Assembly (NCBI GenBank): GCA_002396085.1
Contig: DGWI01000015.1
Coordinates: 30,214 to 94,213, forward strand
DNA length: 64,000 nucleotides
Origin: Porphyromonadaceae bacterium UBA4262
GTDB lineage: Bacteria; Bacteroidota; Bacteroidia; Bacteroidales; Muribaculaceae
Reading direction: 5' to 3'
The notes below the pieces were generated by a model. That model was not told where the DNA came from and did not search any database. It saw only the letters and a program-made list of their open reading frames with translations. Position numbers and translations under genes: made by a program. Of this stretch, positions 8,900-16,356 are shown one piece after another. Within the stretch, counting starts at the first letter, position 1, and every line of letters begins with the position of its first letter.

Positions 8900-9853
8900 T
8901 TAGAGGTTGATGTCACATGCCAGGCGCAAGCCCAGATAACTATTAGTTGTAGCAGCGGGGAAGTAGCCGCGCCACGTGTTGCGGCAGTAGTTGCCGCCCC
9001 AGCGCCATGATCCGCCACGCACCACTGGGTCGCCGCCCTCGGCCTGCCATACATTGGCGGCGGGCCACACGGCATAAGTGTCTGCATGAGTGTCCTGAAC
9101 CCACTCTAGCACATTGCCGCTCATGTCATACAGACCCAGCGCATTGGGCTGCAACAGGCCCACAGCATGAGTCTCGCCACCGGCATTGGCGGCAGTCCAC
9201 GCCACTTGGGTCAGATCATCGCCCCCGGCATAGAGCGCCGTCGACTGGTGCAGCCCACCTCGGGCGGCATACTCCCACTCGGCCTCGGTGAGCAGACGAT
9301 AGGGCTTGCCGGTCTTCTCGACCAACTTCTGGACAAAGGCCTGAGCATCGGCCCAACTGACCATCTCGACAGGACGCCGCTCGCCCTCGAAGGCCGAAGG
9401 GTTGCTGCTCATCACAGCCTGCCACAGGTCTTGCGTGACCTCGTAGCGGCACACCTTGAATGCAGGCAAGGTGACCGAGTGCACCGGACGCTCCCATGCG
9501 TGGCTGTAGGGCGCCACACCATCGGCAGTGCCCATGTCAAATGTGCCGCCCTCGACCGTCACCATGTCGGCCTCGAGGCGCGTAAACACATCACCAGGCT
9601 GCACCTTGCCCAGCATAATGTTGATCACCGCGTTGACATCGGCAATGTCCACCTGGCCGTCGCCAGTCACATCGCTCGCTGCTTGTAACTCGTCACTCGT
9701 ATCTATTTTGCCCAGCATCACGTTGATCACCGCGTTGACATCGGCAATGTCCACCTGGCCGTCGCCAGTCACGTCGCCAGTGACCACAGTTGCAGACCCA
9801 GCCGCCACGGCCACACCCAGCATGGCCGCGCAAATGAATAATAACTTTCTCAT
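8900..9853 (-). CDS. Secreted FGE/SUMF1-like protein with N-terminal dockerin pair
   Basis: The 317-residue product has a signal peptide (1-21) followed at once by a dockerin pair (about 25-83). The FGE-sulfatase fold then covers about 95-317: VTVEGGTFDMG, YEVTQDLWQAVM, PVEMVSWADAQAF, YRLLTEAEWEYAARGG, LYDMSGNVLEWVQD and a final LGLRLACDI. Formylglycine-generating enzymes use two Cys near the C-terminus. Here Cys290 occupies the first position (GNYCRNTWRGYF) but the second is Arg, so sulfatase-activating activity is doubtful and a binding or structural role is possible. An N-terminal dockerin is unusual. It is the first gene of the operon and has a complete promoter at 9893-9923. Confidence 0.88.
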   Translation of the reverse strand: MRKLLFICAAMLGVAVAAGSATVVTGDVTGDGQVDIADVNAVINVMLGKIDTSDELQAASDVTGDGQVDIADVNAVINIMLGKVQPGDVFTRLEADMVTVEGGTFDMGTADGVAPYSHAWERPVHSVTLPAFKVCRYEVTQDLWQAVMSSNPSAFEGERRPVEMVSWADAQAFVQKLVEKTGKPYRLLTEAEWEYAARGGLHQSTALYAGGDDLTQVAWTAANAGGETHAVGLLQPNALGLYDMSGNVLEWVQDTHADTYAVWPAANVWQAEGGDPVVRGGSWRWGGNYCRNTWRGYFPAATTNSYLGLRLACDINL

Positions 9854-9892
9854 GATCGACTTCTTGTTATCAGTTTAATGGCTTTATGGCTA

Positions 9893-9923
9893 CAAAAGTA
9901 ACAAGAAAAAACGATTGAGCAAA
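9893..9923 (-). promoter_or_regulatory. Bacteroidetes-type promoter of the FGE-subtilase-CotH-C10 operon
   Basis: On the minus strand TTTG (9923-9920), a 19-nt spacer and TACTTTTG (9900-9893) match the TTTG-N19-21-TAnnTTTG consensus. The start codon lies 39 nt downstream. Confidence 0.75.
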
Positions 9924-10007
9924 TTATTCTACCAAAAAATCACACAAAATACATTTGGGCAGATTTTCGTGCTAATCTGCCCGAACTGCGAAGGCTCCCC
10001 TCCCGCG

Positions 10008-10050
10008 CAACTTGTAACTCGTAGCTCGTAACTCGTAGCTCGTAACTTTT
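10008..10050 (-). repeat. Short-word repeat, GAGTTACGAGCTAC type
   Basis: The words gtaactc and gtagctc alternate four to five times. On the minus strand this is the same text as at 466-536, placed downstream of the C69 peptidase gene and its terminator. Confidence 0.8.
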
Positions 10051-10095
10051 TTACCACAACTGCGGCTGAGGTCTGCCATCTGAGAGCAACTGAAA

Positions 10096-10127
10096 CGGGG
10101 CCAGAGCACTGTTGTGCTCTGGCCCCG
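10096..10127 (-). terminator. Terminator of the C69 peptidase gene
   Basis: A perfect 14-bp GC-rich stem (10096-10109 with 10114-10127) with loop tgtt lies 20 nt after the stop codon. The T run on the minus strand is short (ttt). Confidence 0.75.
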
Positions 10128-10146
10128 CGGGTGATTGTAACTCGAG

Positions 10147-11811
10147 TTACTTCTCCATCTCGAGCACGCGCAGGTGCTCGGCATCGCCATCCTTGACGAT
10201 AGCGTCGAAGTACTCCTGGTTGTAGCCACCGAAGGTGGGTTGCACGGGCACGCCGGCTGCGTTGCGCTCAAAGTGGCCGTCCTTCTCCTTCTTGATGTTG
10301 CCGTCCAGATATTTGACAAACAGGTACTCACCCAACTGGCGATAGCGCAGCGTGGCCTGCTGTGCCTGGTCGCACGAGTAGTTGGTAAGCATTTCGATGG
10401 CCTGGGCTGGGTTCTGCTTGTACAGCGCCAGCGCCCGTGCCTCAATGCCCGCCTGATTGCGGTGCCAGGCATCCTCGATGTCGTTCTGCACCTTGCGTAT
10501 GTCGCCAATCATCTGGTTGTAGCGGCTGTAGGCCTGGTTGGCCACCCAGTTGTTGACCCAGAAGGCACTCTCCCAGTTCAGCGTATAGAGGTCGGCAGTG
10601 CCCTGGGCATAACTGCGGGGCACCTCGGTGATGCAACAGTACATGGGCACAAACACGGCGGTGTTGGCATCGTCGACGCCAAACCAATGCACGCCACCCA
10701 CGGCGTCGGGCAGCCATGAGCGCATCTGCGAGACGAAGACCCATCCCGTCTGCTGCGTGGCGATAGCACGCTCATGCAAGTATTCCTTGCCGTCGACTTT
10801 ATACTCCATGGGACGCCAGCGGTAGGGCACGTCATAGAGGATCTTCGATCCCTTGTCCTTGGTCATGTCGAAGGGGGTGCCCTCATAGTGGTCGCGCATC
10901 ATGTTCTGCACGTCGCGAACGCTGACCTTGCGGTTGGGCTTGACATAGAGGGGCATCACCTCGGCACCCTTCTTGCCGTTGATGAAGGGCAGATAGCGGT
11001 CCATGCCGGTGGCGAAGCGGTTGAAGTAACTCCACACGCGGGCATCGCAGCCGCGCAGGGTGCCGAAGTCAGCCGGACAGTAGGTCTGGCTGAAGTCAAA
11101 CTCGGCGTCCTTGCCGTTGAACCAACCCATCTTGCGGGCAAACGAGATGACATCCTTCGAGTAGATGCAGTTGGCCTTGTCCTTCAAGGGGAAGGTGTGG
11201 ATGCGGGGCTGGTTGGCGTGGCCCGAGATGCAATCGTCGGGAATGCGCTGTGCCACCCACACGGCACCGCGCTCCTTGCCGCCCTTGCCGATGAGGTCGA
11301 GCACCCAGATCTCGTTGGGGTCGCCAATCGAGAACGACTCGCCCTCGCTGCGATAGCCATACTTGGCCACCAGGTCGGTCATGATGGTGAGCGCCTCGCG
11401 GGCAGTGCGGGCACGCTGCAGGCCGATGTAGATGAGGCTGCCATAGTCGATGATGCCCGTGGTGTCCTCCAACTCATGACGACCACCCCAGGTGCTCTCG
11501 CCGATGGTCACCTGATGCTCATTGATGTTGCCCACCACAGCATAGGTGTGAGCAACCTCGGGAATCTCACCCAGATATTTGCCCGAGTCCCAGTCATAGA
11601 TCTTGCGCATCTCGCCGGGCTTGTGGTCGGCAGCCGGCAGATACTGCATATCGCCATAAAGGGTGTGAGAGTCGGCGGCATAGGAGATAATGGTCGATCC
11701 GTCGGCCGATGCGGCCTTGCCCACGATGAGGTTGGTACAGGCCCATGCGCTGGTGGTGCCAGCCAGGGCCACCACAGCGAGTGATAAAAGAAGGTGTTTC
11801 ATATCATTCAA
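10147..11811 (-). CDS. Secreted C69-family dipeptidase
   Basis: The 554-residue product begins with a signal peptide that would be cut before Cys25 (TSAWA|CTNLIVGKAASADGST). This leaves the N-terminal Cys nucleophile required in C69/PepD Ntn-hydrolases. Other family signatures are WGGRHEL near residue 100 and the long helical C-terminal part with ANQAYSRYNQMIGDI. It hydrolyses dipeptides, presumably in the periplasm or outside the cell. A second in-frame Met three codons downstream (MKHLLLS) could be the true start. It stands alone, flanked by short-word repeats on both sides, and has a strong terminator. Confidence 0.9.
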   Translation of the reverse strand: MNDMKHLLLSLAVVALAGTTSAWACTNLIVGKAASADGSTIISYAADSHTLYGDMQYLPAADHKPGEMRKIYDWDSGKYLGEIPEVAHTYAVVGNINEHQVTIGESTWGGRHELEDTTGIIDYGSLIYIGLQRARTAREALTIMTDLVAKYGYRSEGESFSIGDPNEIWVLDLIGKGGKERGAVWVAQRIPDDCISGHANQPRIHTFPLKDKANCIYSKDVISFARKMGWFNGKDAEFDFSQTYCPADFGTLRGCDARVWSYFNRFATGMDRYLPFINGKKGAEVMPLYVKPNRKVSVRDVQNMMRDHYEGTPFDMTKDKGSKILYDVPYRWRPMEYKVDGKEYLHERAIATQQTGWVFVSQMRSWLPDAVGGVHWFGVDDANTAVFVPMYCCITEVPRSYAQGTADLYTLNWESAFWVNNWVANQAYSRYNQMIGDIRKVQNDIEDAWHRNQAGIEARALALYKQNPAQAIEMLTNYSCDQAQQATLRYRQLGEYLFVKYLDGNIKKEKDGHFERNAAGVPVQPTFGGYNQEYFDAIVKDGDAEHLRVLEMEK

Positions 11812-11815
11812 TTAT

Positions 11816-11927
11816 AATTGTGAATTTTCTGTTTTCAGTTTTCAGTTTTCGGTCATCGGTTATCAGTTGCCGGTTATCAGTTGTGGCTGAAAGACTGAAG
11901 ACTGAAAACTGAAAACCGAAAACCAAT
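11816..11927 (+). repeat. Short-word repeat, TTTTCAGTTTTCGGTTATCAG type
   Basis: Degenerate words ttttcag, ttttcgg, ttatcag and gttgccgg run for about 110 bp between the C69 and gldE genes. The second half returns in the complementary orientation (gactgaaaactgaaaaccg), so the block can fold back on itself. Related blocks lie at 26384-26446, 27630-27680 and 28309-28385. Confidence 0.8.
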
Positions 11928-11933
11928 TGCGCC

Positions 11934-13274
11934 CTAGCCAACGATTTCGACCTTGACGCGGTCGATGCGGTAGCGGTCGAGCTTGAGGACGGTGAACTTG
12001 AAGCGATCAAACGCCACGGTCTCTTGTTCCTTGAGAAAGTCGCCCTTGATGTCAAGCAACAATCCTGCAATGGTCTCGGCATCCTCGCCATGCTCACCCA
12101 GTTCATCCTCCTCGATGTCGAGCACGCGGCAGAAGTCACTGAGCAGCGTCTTGCCATCGAAAGCGTAGACATTGGGACCCAGTTTGTTGTAGAACCTCTC
12201 CTCGGTGTCATACTCATCGTCGATGTCGCCAACAATCTCCTCGAGCACATCCTCAAGTGTGGCGATGCCCTGGGTGCAGCCATACTCGTCGACGATAATG
12301 GCCATGTGCATCTTCTTGGTGCGGAAGTCTTCGAGCAGGTCGTCAATCATGCGGGTCTCGGGCACAAAATAGGCCTGACGCACCAGGTTCTGCCAGCGGA
12401 AGTCGTTGTCACGCTTCCCGATATAGGGAAGTAAGTCCTTGGCATAGAGGATGCCCTTGATGTTGTCGGGTGTCTCGCTATAGACCGGCATGCGCGAGTA
12501 GCCAGTCTCAACCACACGTGCCACCACGTCGTCAAACTTGGTGTCATAGTCGATGTCGACCACGTCGACACGGGGCCGCATGATCTCATTGACGGTCTTG
12601 TTGCCGAAGGTGAGAATACCCTCGAGCAGTTCCTTCTCATCCTCGTTCTTGACATCGCTCGCCTCCAGGGCGCGGGTGAGATCCTCGGTCGACAGATCCT
12701 CGGCCTGACTCGACATGACACGGCTCACCAGATGTGTGCTCTTGACCATGACCCGTGACAATGGGGATAGCATCCTGACCATCACAGAGATAGGGCCTGA
12801 AGCAAAGGAGGCAAACTTGACATTGTAACTGGTGGCGTAGAGTTTGGGAATAACCTCACCAAAAAGCAGGACCAAGAAAGTGAGAATGACGGTCTGCACC
12901 AAGAAATCAGCCACAGGGCTGCTGAAATCAAACATCTGATTCATCGCGTAGTTAAGCACAATGATAATCATGATGTTGACCAGATTGTTGCCAATCAGGA
13001 TAGTGGCCAGCAGACGCTCGGGAATCTTGAGCAACGACTCTACACGACCCCGCACCGACTCATCGTCAATCGAGTCGACATCGTCTTGCTTGAGCGAGAA
13101 AAAGGCAATCTCGCTACCCGAGTTAAAGGCCGACATGAACAAGCCCGCCAGTGCCACAACGATGGCAACGAGCGAACCCAGTGTGGGTGCATGAAATGTG
13201 ATGGGTGACTGCCCAGCCATGGCAGGGAGGGCGCAGATGAGATTCAACAGTGACGATAACGGGTCAGGGTCCAA
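11934..13274 (-). CDS. gldE: GldE/CorC-type membrane protein with CBS domains
   Basis: The 446-residue product has a CNNM/DUF21 membrane domain (about 30-200; helices at GSLVAIVVALAGLFMS, LLATILIGNNLVNIMIIIVL and VQTVILTFLVLLFGEVIPK). A CBS pair follows (about 220-350, IMRPRVDVVDID, GYSRMPVY, MAIIVDEYG), then a C-terminal CorC/HlyC transporter-associated domain. This architecture and length match GldE-type proteins of Bacteroidetes, first linked to gliding and also kept in non-gliding gut species, possibly for ion homeostasis. None of the usual partners (gldD, ssb, mutY) is adjacent. The start Met is placed just before the first helix. Confidence 0.85.
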   Translation of the reverse strand: MDPDPLSSLLNLICALPAMAGQSPITFHAPTLGSLVAIVVALAGLFMSAFNSGSEIAFFSLKQDDVDSIDDESVRGRVESLLKIPERLLATILIGNNLVNIMIIIVLNYAMNQMFDFSSPVADFLVQTVILTFLVLLFGEVIPKLYATSYNVKFASFASGPISVMVRMLSPLSRVMVKSTHLVSRVMSSQAEDLSTEDLTRALEASDVKNEDEKELLEGILTFGNKTVNEIMRPRVDVVDIDYDTKFDDVVARVVETGYSRMPVYSETPDNIKGILYAKDLLPYIGKRDNDFRWQNLVRQAYFVPETRMIDDLLEDFRTKKMHMAIIVDEYGCTQGIATLEDVLEEIVGDIDDEYDTEERFYNKLGPNVYAFDGKTLLSDFCRVLDIEEDELGEHGEDAETIAGLLLDIKGDFLKEQETVAFDRFKFTVLKLDRYRIDRVKVEIVG

Positions 13275-13383
13275 AGTGAGTTTATAATTTAAAGTTTATA
13301 AGATACGAATCGCTGGCTACAAGTTGCGGGCTTAATAGCCAAAGCGGTGCAAAGATACGGCATTTTTCTGAATTGGCACACAG

Positions 13384-13407
13384 TTTGCAAGGATTTTTGT
13401 ATCTTTG
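13384..13407 (+). promoter_or_regulatory. Promoter with TTTG-N12-TATCTTTG
   Basis: TTTG (13384-13387) and TATCTTTG (13400-13407) are separated by exactly 12 nt. The start codon at 13423 is only 15 nt past the box, so the mRNA leader should be about 10 nt or less. Confidence 0.6.
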
Positions 13408-13422
13408 CAAAAAAATATCACA

Positions 13423-14127
13423 ATGGAATTGAAGAAATATTTCATTACCCTGCTGTGTATCATGGCCCTAGCCATGGGCATGAGCGCGCAGGAGTATCGA
13501 GCGCGGCACGACTCGGTGTGGGTCTACAACTCGTGGGAGGCTATCATGGACCAATGGCCCGACACCATCATTATCAATCCCGAAATTGCCATGTGGACAC
13601 CCTACGACATCGAGTTTGAGACCATCGACAAGGATGTCACGCGGATGCTCAAGAAGCAGACCGTGGCTGTCGCCATCGGCGACTCGGTGTGGCTAGTGAA
13701 CACACAGTGGCTGCGCGACAACAAGTTCAAGGGCGACTGCAAGAAGATGGACGACTATGCCCCACTCTTCTTCAATGCCAAGGTGGCATTCATCCAGTGC
13801 GTGCCCACCCACACCAGCCTGGGAATGGCCCTGCTGGGCTCGCTGCTGGGTGACCCCGACACCTTCAGTTCCGACCCCTGGGATGCCGAGCCCGACTACT
13901 TCTGGATTGACTTTGAGACCAAGCGTGTTGACAAAATCGACCACAAGAAGTTGAGCGACTTGCTGGATGTTTATCCCGACCTGCTCCGCCGCTACGAGCA
14001 GATGGCCGACTACAAGGAACGCTACATGATTCACTCATTCTTTATCGACTATGTCAAGCGTGCCGAGCGCGACCCGGGTTACCCCTATCTCCTGGACCGC
14101 CTCTACCCACCTCAACCGCTGCAATGA
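13423..14127 (+). CDS. Exported protein of unknown function
   Basis: The 234-residue product starts MELKKYFITLLCIMALAMGM and has a clear signal peptide ending at MSAQ. The start is set by the promoter box at 13400-13407, which overlaps any more upstream start. The mature part contains WDAEPDYFWIDFETKRVDKI and a charged C-terminal region; I recognise no catalytic motif or family. It is convergent with the Omp28 gene and shares the hairpin at 14150-14178. The reading frame is well supported by codon use; function is unknown. Confidence 0.75.
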   Translation: MELKKYFITLLCIMALAMGMSAQEYRARHDSVWVYNSWEAIMDQWPDTIIINPEIAMWTPYDIEFETIDKDVTRMLKKQTVAVAIGDSVWLVNTQWLRDNKFKGDCKKMDDYAPLFFNAKVAFIQCVPTHTSLGMALLGSLLGDPDTFSSDPWDAEPDYFWIDFETKRVDKIDHKKLSDLLDVYPDLLRRYEQMADYKERYMIHSFFIDYVKRAERDPGYPYLLDRLYPPQPLQ

Positions 14128-14149
14128 GGCATTGACACAAAACAAAAAC

Positions 14150-14178
14150 TGGGGCTGCACTTCGACCGTGCAGCCCCA
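14150..14178. terminator. Bidirectional terminator between convergent genes
   Basis: An 11-bp stem (tggggctgcac / gtgcagcccca) with a 7-nt loop lies between the gene ending at 14127 and the Omp28 gene ending at 14216. T-rich flanks occur on both strands. Confidence 0.7.
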
Positions 14179-14215
14179 ATTGTTATCTAGCGAATCATGC
14201 AATGTGCATGGATTC

Positions 14216-16033
14216 TTACTTGCCCAGCATCATGTTGATGATCGCATTGACATCCGAGATATCAACCTGGCCATCACCGGTGACATCGGCGATAGCGGTA
14301 GCGTCGGCCTTGCCCAGCATCATGTTGATGACACCATTGACATCAGAGATGTCGACCTTGCCGTCGCCCGTCACGTCGCCCGTCACGCCCTCGGTGATGT
14401 CACCGAAGCGATCGGCACGCAGCAGGTTGGTGTTGGCCACACCACAAGCCACAGGGTTGGTTGAGTCATACTCCGAGACAAAGGCGATGATAGCCAGGTT
14501 ATCCTTGACCCAAGCGTCGTTGACATCGAAGGTGCACTCATAGCGATAGTTGTTGCCATTCCACACAATCTCCTCGCCCCAGGCTGCATTGACTGCACGA
14601 CCCACATTGTGGTGAGTGAATGCGCCTGTTGCACCCGACTGTGAGGTGGTGGTGATGTTGTCCTCGACCAGCGACACCGTCATGCGCGGCGGCAGGGTGG
14701 TGAAGGCGGTCTGAGCGCGCTCGCCAGTGACGATGACCTTGAGTTGGCCATTGTCCAGATATCCAGCCTTGATGTCGACGGTGACAAATGCCGGCTCGGC
14801 CTGACGGTCTCTGATCATTCCCTCGAGCTGTGCCAGCGAGCCCGGAAGGTCGACCGGTGTCTTGGCCAGCAGAGGATAGCGGTCCATCATCAGTGCCGGA
14901 GCGTATGTGCCGCCACCATCGTTGTAGAACCACTCGTAGGTCTGGTCAAAGTCGCTAGTGAAGTCATCGTAATAATATCCGCTGTGGTGCTCCCACAGGA
15001 TGACATCGCCAAACTCGGGCTTGTCCATCGCCTCGTGCAGCCATCCAGCCACGCGCGGGCAGTTGGGACAACGCTCGGTGGTGAACTCCTCGACCAGCAC
15101 GTTGCGCACAAACACGTTGTCGATGACCAGGAACGAGGTCTGAGCCGTGTTGTTGTCCATGTTGATGTCCTCACCCTCGGCCAGGTCTTGCAGTGTCACC
15201 GTCATGTTGACCGGTGCATCGGGCACGGTAGTGATCATCTCGGGCTTGACCGTGAAGTTGACTTCCTGGATCTCGTTGTAGGCAATGGGCTTGTTGATGT
15301 CAACCACAACGGGCTCGTCATAGCCCTCGAACTGGCACACAGCCTTGTAGTCGCTGATGGTGGCCAGAGCCATGTTGCGCACAGTGGCCGTGACATCGAT
15401 TTCGCCCGACTTGAGCGAGAGGTACTTGCTGGCCTTCACACCTTGCAGTGCCAGGTCGTGCTGGGGCAGGTTGTCGCCGTAGACATCGGCCTCGATGCAG
15501 AGCACACCGCGGTCGCTGCGGTCGGCCCATTCGCCGCTACCATACTGCACAAAGAGTCCGTTGGGTTGGGGATTCATCACAATGGACAGGGCCATGGTGG
15601 TACCCTTCTGATAGAACGAATAACCTAGATAGAAGCCCTCGGTATCCTCAGGAATCTCATAGGGGGTGTCGAGCGTGAACTCATTCCAGCCCTTATCCAA
15701 CGCGGGAGTGGTGGCCTTAGTTATCGTGTCGGCCACCAGATCCTCACCGTCGAGGCTGGTGCGAATCCACACGCGCAGCGAGTCGACATTGGTCTTGCTG
15801 GCCAGTCCGGCACGAATCTTCTCGATGCGGTTGCCAGCCAAAGTCTTGGCTTGGCCGGCAGGGATGAAGACTGCGCCCGAAACCCAGATTTTCTTTTCCT
15901 TGCTGTAGAAGTCGGCTGTACCGACTGTAACCACCCGGCCGTCGCAATAACCGACGACAAAGGGCCCATTCTGCGCCTGACACACACTTGTCAGCGCAAA
16001 CCATGCAATCAGTAGAGTTAAGATTTTCTTCAT
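14216..16033 (-). CDS. Omp28-related exported protein with C-terminal dockerin pair
   Basis: The 605-residue product starts MKKILTLLIAWFALTSVCQAQ with a signal peptide. An upstream extension is open but includes the promoter, so it is not used. The middle (about 300-480) is the Omp28 domain: VRNVLVEEFTTERCPNC, a thioredoxin-like CPNC motif near residue 320, then VILWEHHSGYYYDDF and TYAPALMMDRY. The N-terminal 300 residues form beta-sandwich-like domains. The C-terminus (about 549-605) is a dockerin pair (DVTGDGKVDISD, DVTGDGQVDISD) ending MLGK. Omp28 is an outer-membrane-associated lipoprotein or adhesin in Porphyromonas; this one lacks a lipobox and instead carries dockerins. A promoter lies at 16088-16118. 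Confidence 0.88.
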   Translation of the reverse strand: MKKILTLLIAWFALTSVCQAQNGPFVVGYCDGRVVTVGTADFYSKEKKIWVSGAVFIPAGQAKTLAGNRIEKIRAGLASKTNVDSLRVWIRTSLDGEDLVADTITKATTPALDKGWNEFTLDTPYEIPEDTEGFYLGYSFYQKGTTMALSIVMNPQPNGLFVQYGSGEWADRSDRGVLCIEADVYGDNLPQHDLALQGVKASKYLSLKSGEIDVTATVRNMALATISDYKAVCQFEGYDEPVVVDINKPIAYNEIQEVNFTVKPEMITTVPDAPVNMTVTLQDLAEGEDINMDNNTAQTSFLVIDNVFVRNVLVEEFTTERCPNCPRVAGWLHEAMDKPEFGDVILWEHHSGYYYDDFTSDFDQTYEWFYNDGGGTYAPALMMDRYPLLAKTPVDLPGSLAQLEGMIRDRQAEPAFVTVDIKAGYLDNGQLKVIVTGERAQTAFTTLPPRMTVSLVEDNITTTSQSGATGAFTHHNVGRAVNAAWGEEIVWNGNNYRYECTFDVNDAWVKDNLAIIAFVSEYDSTNPVACGVANTNLLRADRFGDITEGVTGDVTGDGKVDISDVNGVINMMLGKADATAIADVTGDGQVDISDVNAIINMMLGK

Positions 16034-16087
16034 AGGTCTTGGTTTAGAGTTTAACAAAAATAATGTTTTCAATAAGATATCGTTTGG

Positions 16088-16118
16088 CAAAAGTACAAAA
16101 TGTTTTACTAATCGCAAA
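16088..16118 (-). promoter_or_regulatory. Bacteroidetes-type promoter of the Omp28 gene
   Basis: On the minus strand TTTG (16118-16115), a 19-nt spacer and TACTTTTG (16095-16088) match the consensus. The start codon is 54 nt downstream. Confidence 0.75.
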
Positions 16119-16167
16119 CAAAAGTCCTAAAAAAGTTTTTAAAAAACTCAAGTTTCTAAAGGAGTTG

Positions 16168-16252
16168 AGGAGTCCCCTAGCCCCCTAAAGGGGGACTACT
16201 GTTGTGGTTGCCGCTTTGTACACCCCCTTTAGGGGTGCTTGAGGGCTCCTTT
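16168..16252 (+). repeat. Palindromic element, copy 1 (CCCCCTAAAGGGGG family)
   Basis: Two hairpin arms (ccccctaaaggggg and the matching cccctttagggg) flank a conserved core (actactgttgtggttgcc...tttgtacac). The whole 16034-16356 gap holds this element, the Omp28 promoter and the hairpin at 16304-16329. Copy 2 lies inverted at 29538-29624. Confidence 0.85.
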
Positions 16253-16303
16253 ACTACCTTAACTACTTGAAAAGAAGCCACTTTAGGAAGTTAATAAAAA
16301 TGA

Positions 16304-16329
16304 CGGCAGCGTTGCTAGTCACGCTGCCG
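16304..16329 (-). terminator. Terminator of the gene ending at 16357
   Basis: A 9-bp stem (cggcagcgt / acgctgccg) is followed on the minus strand by a T-rich run (catttttatt). Confidence 0.75.
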
Positions 16330-16356
16330 CCATCCATATTGTGTGGTGAAAACCGG

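Noticed and set aside
11934..13274. Hemolysin
   Set aside because: CorC/HlyC-like annotations often carry this name, but the CNNM-CBS-CorC architecture points to a GldE-type membrane protein, not a toxin.
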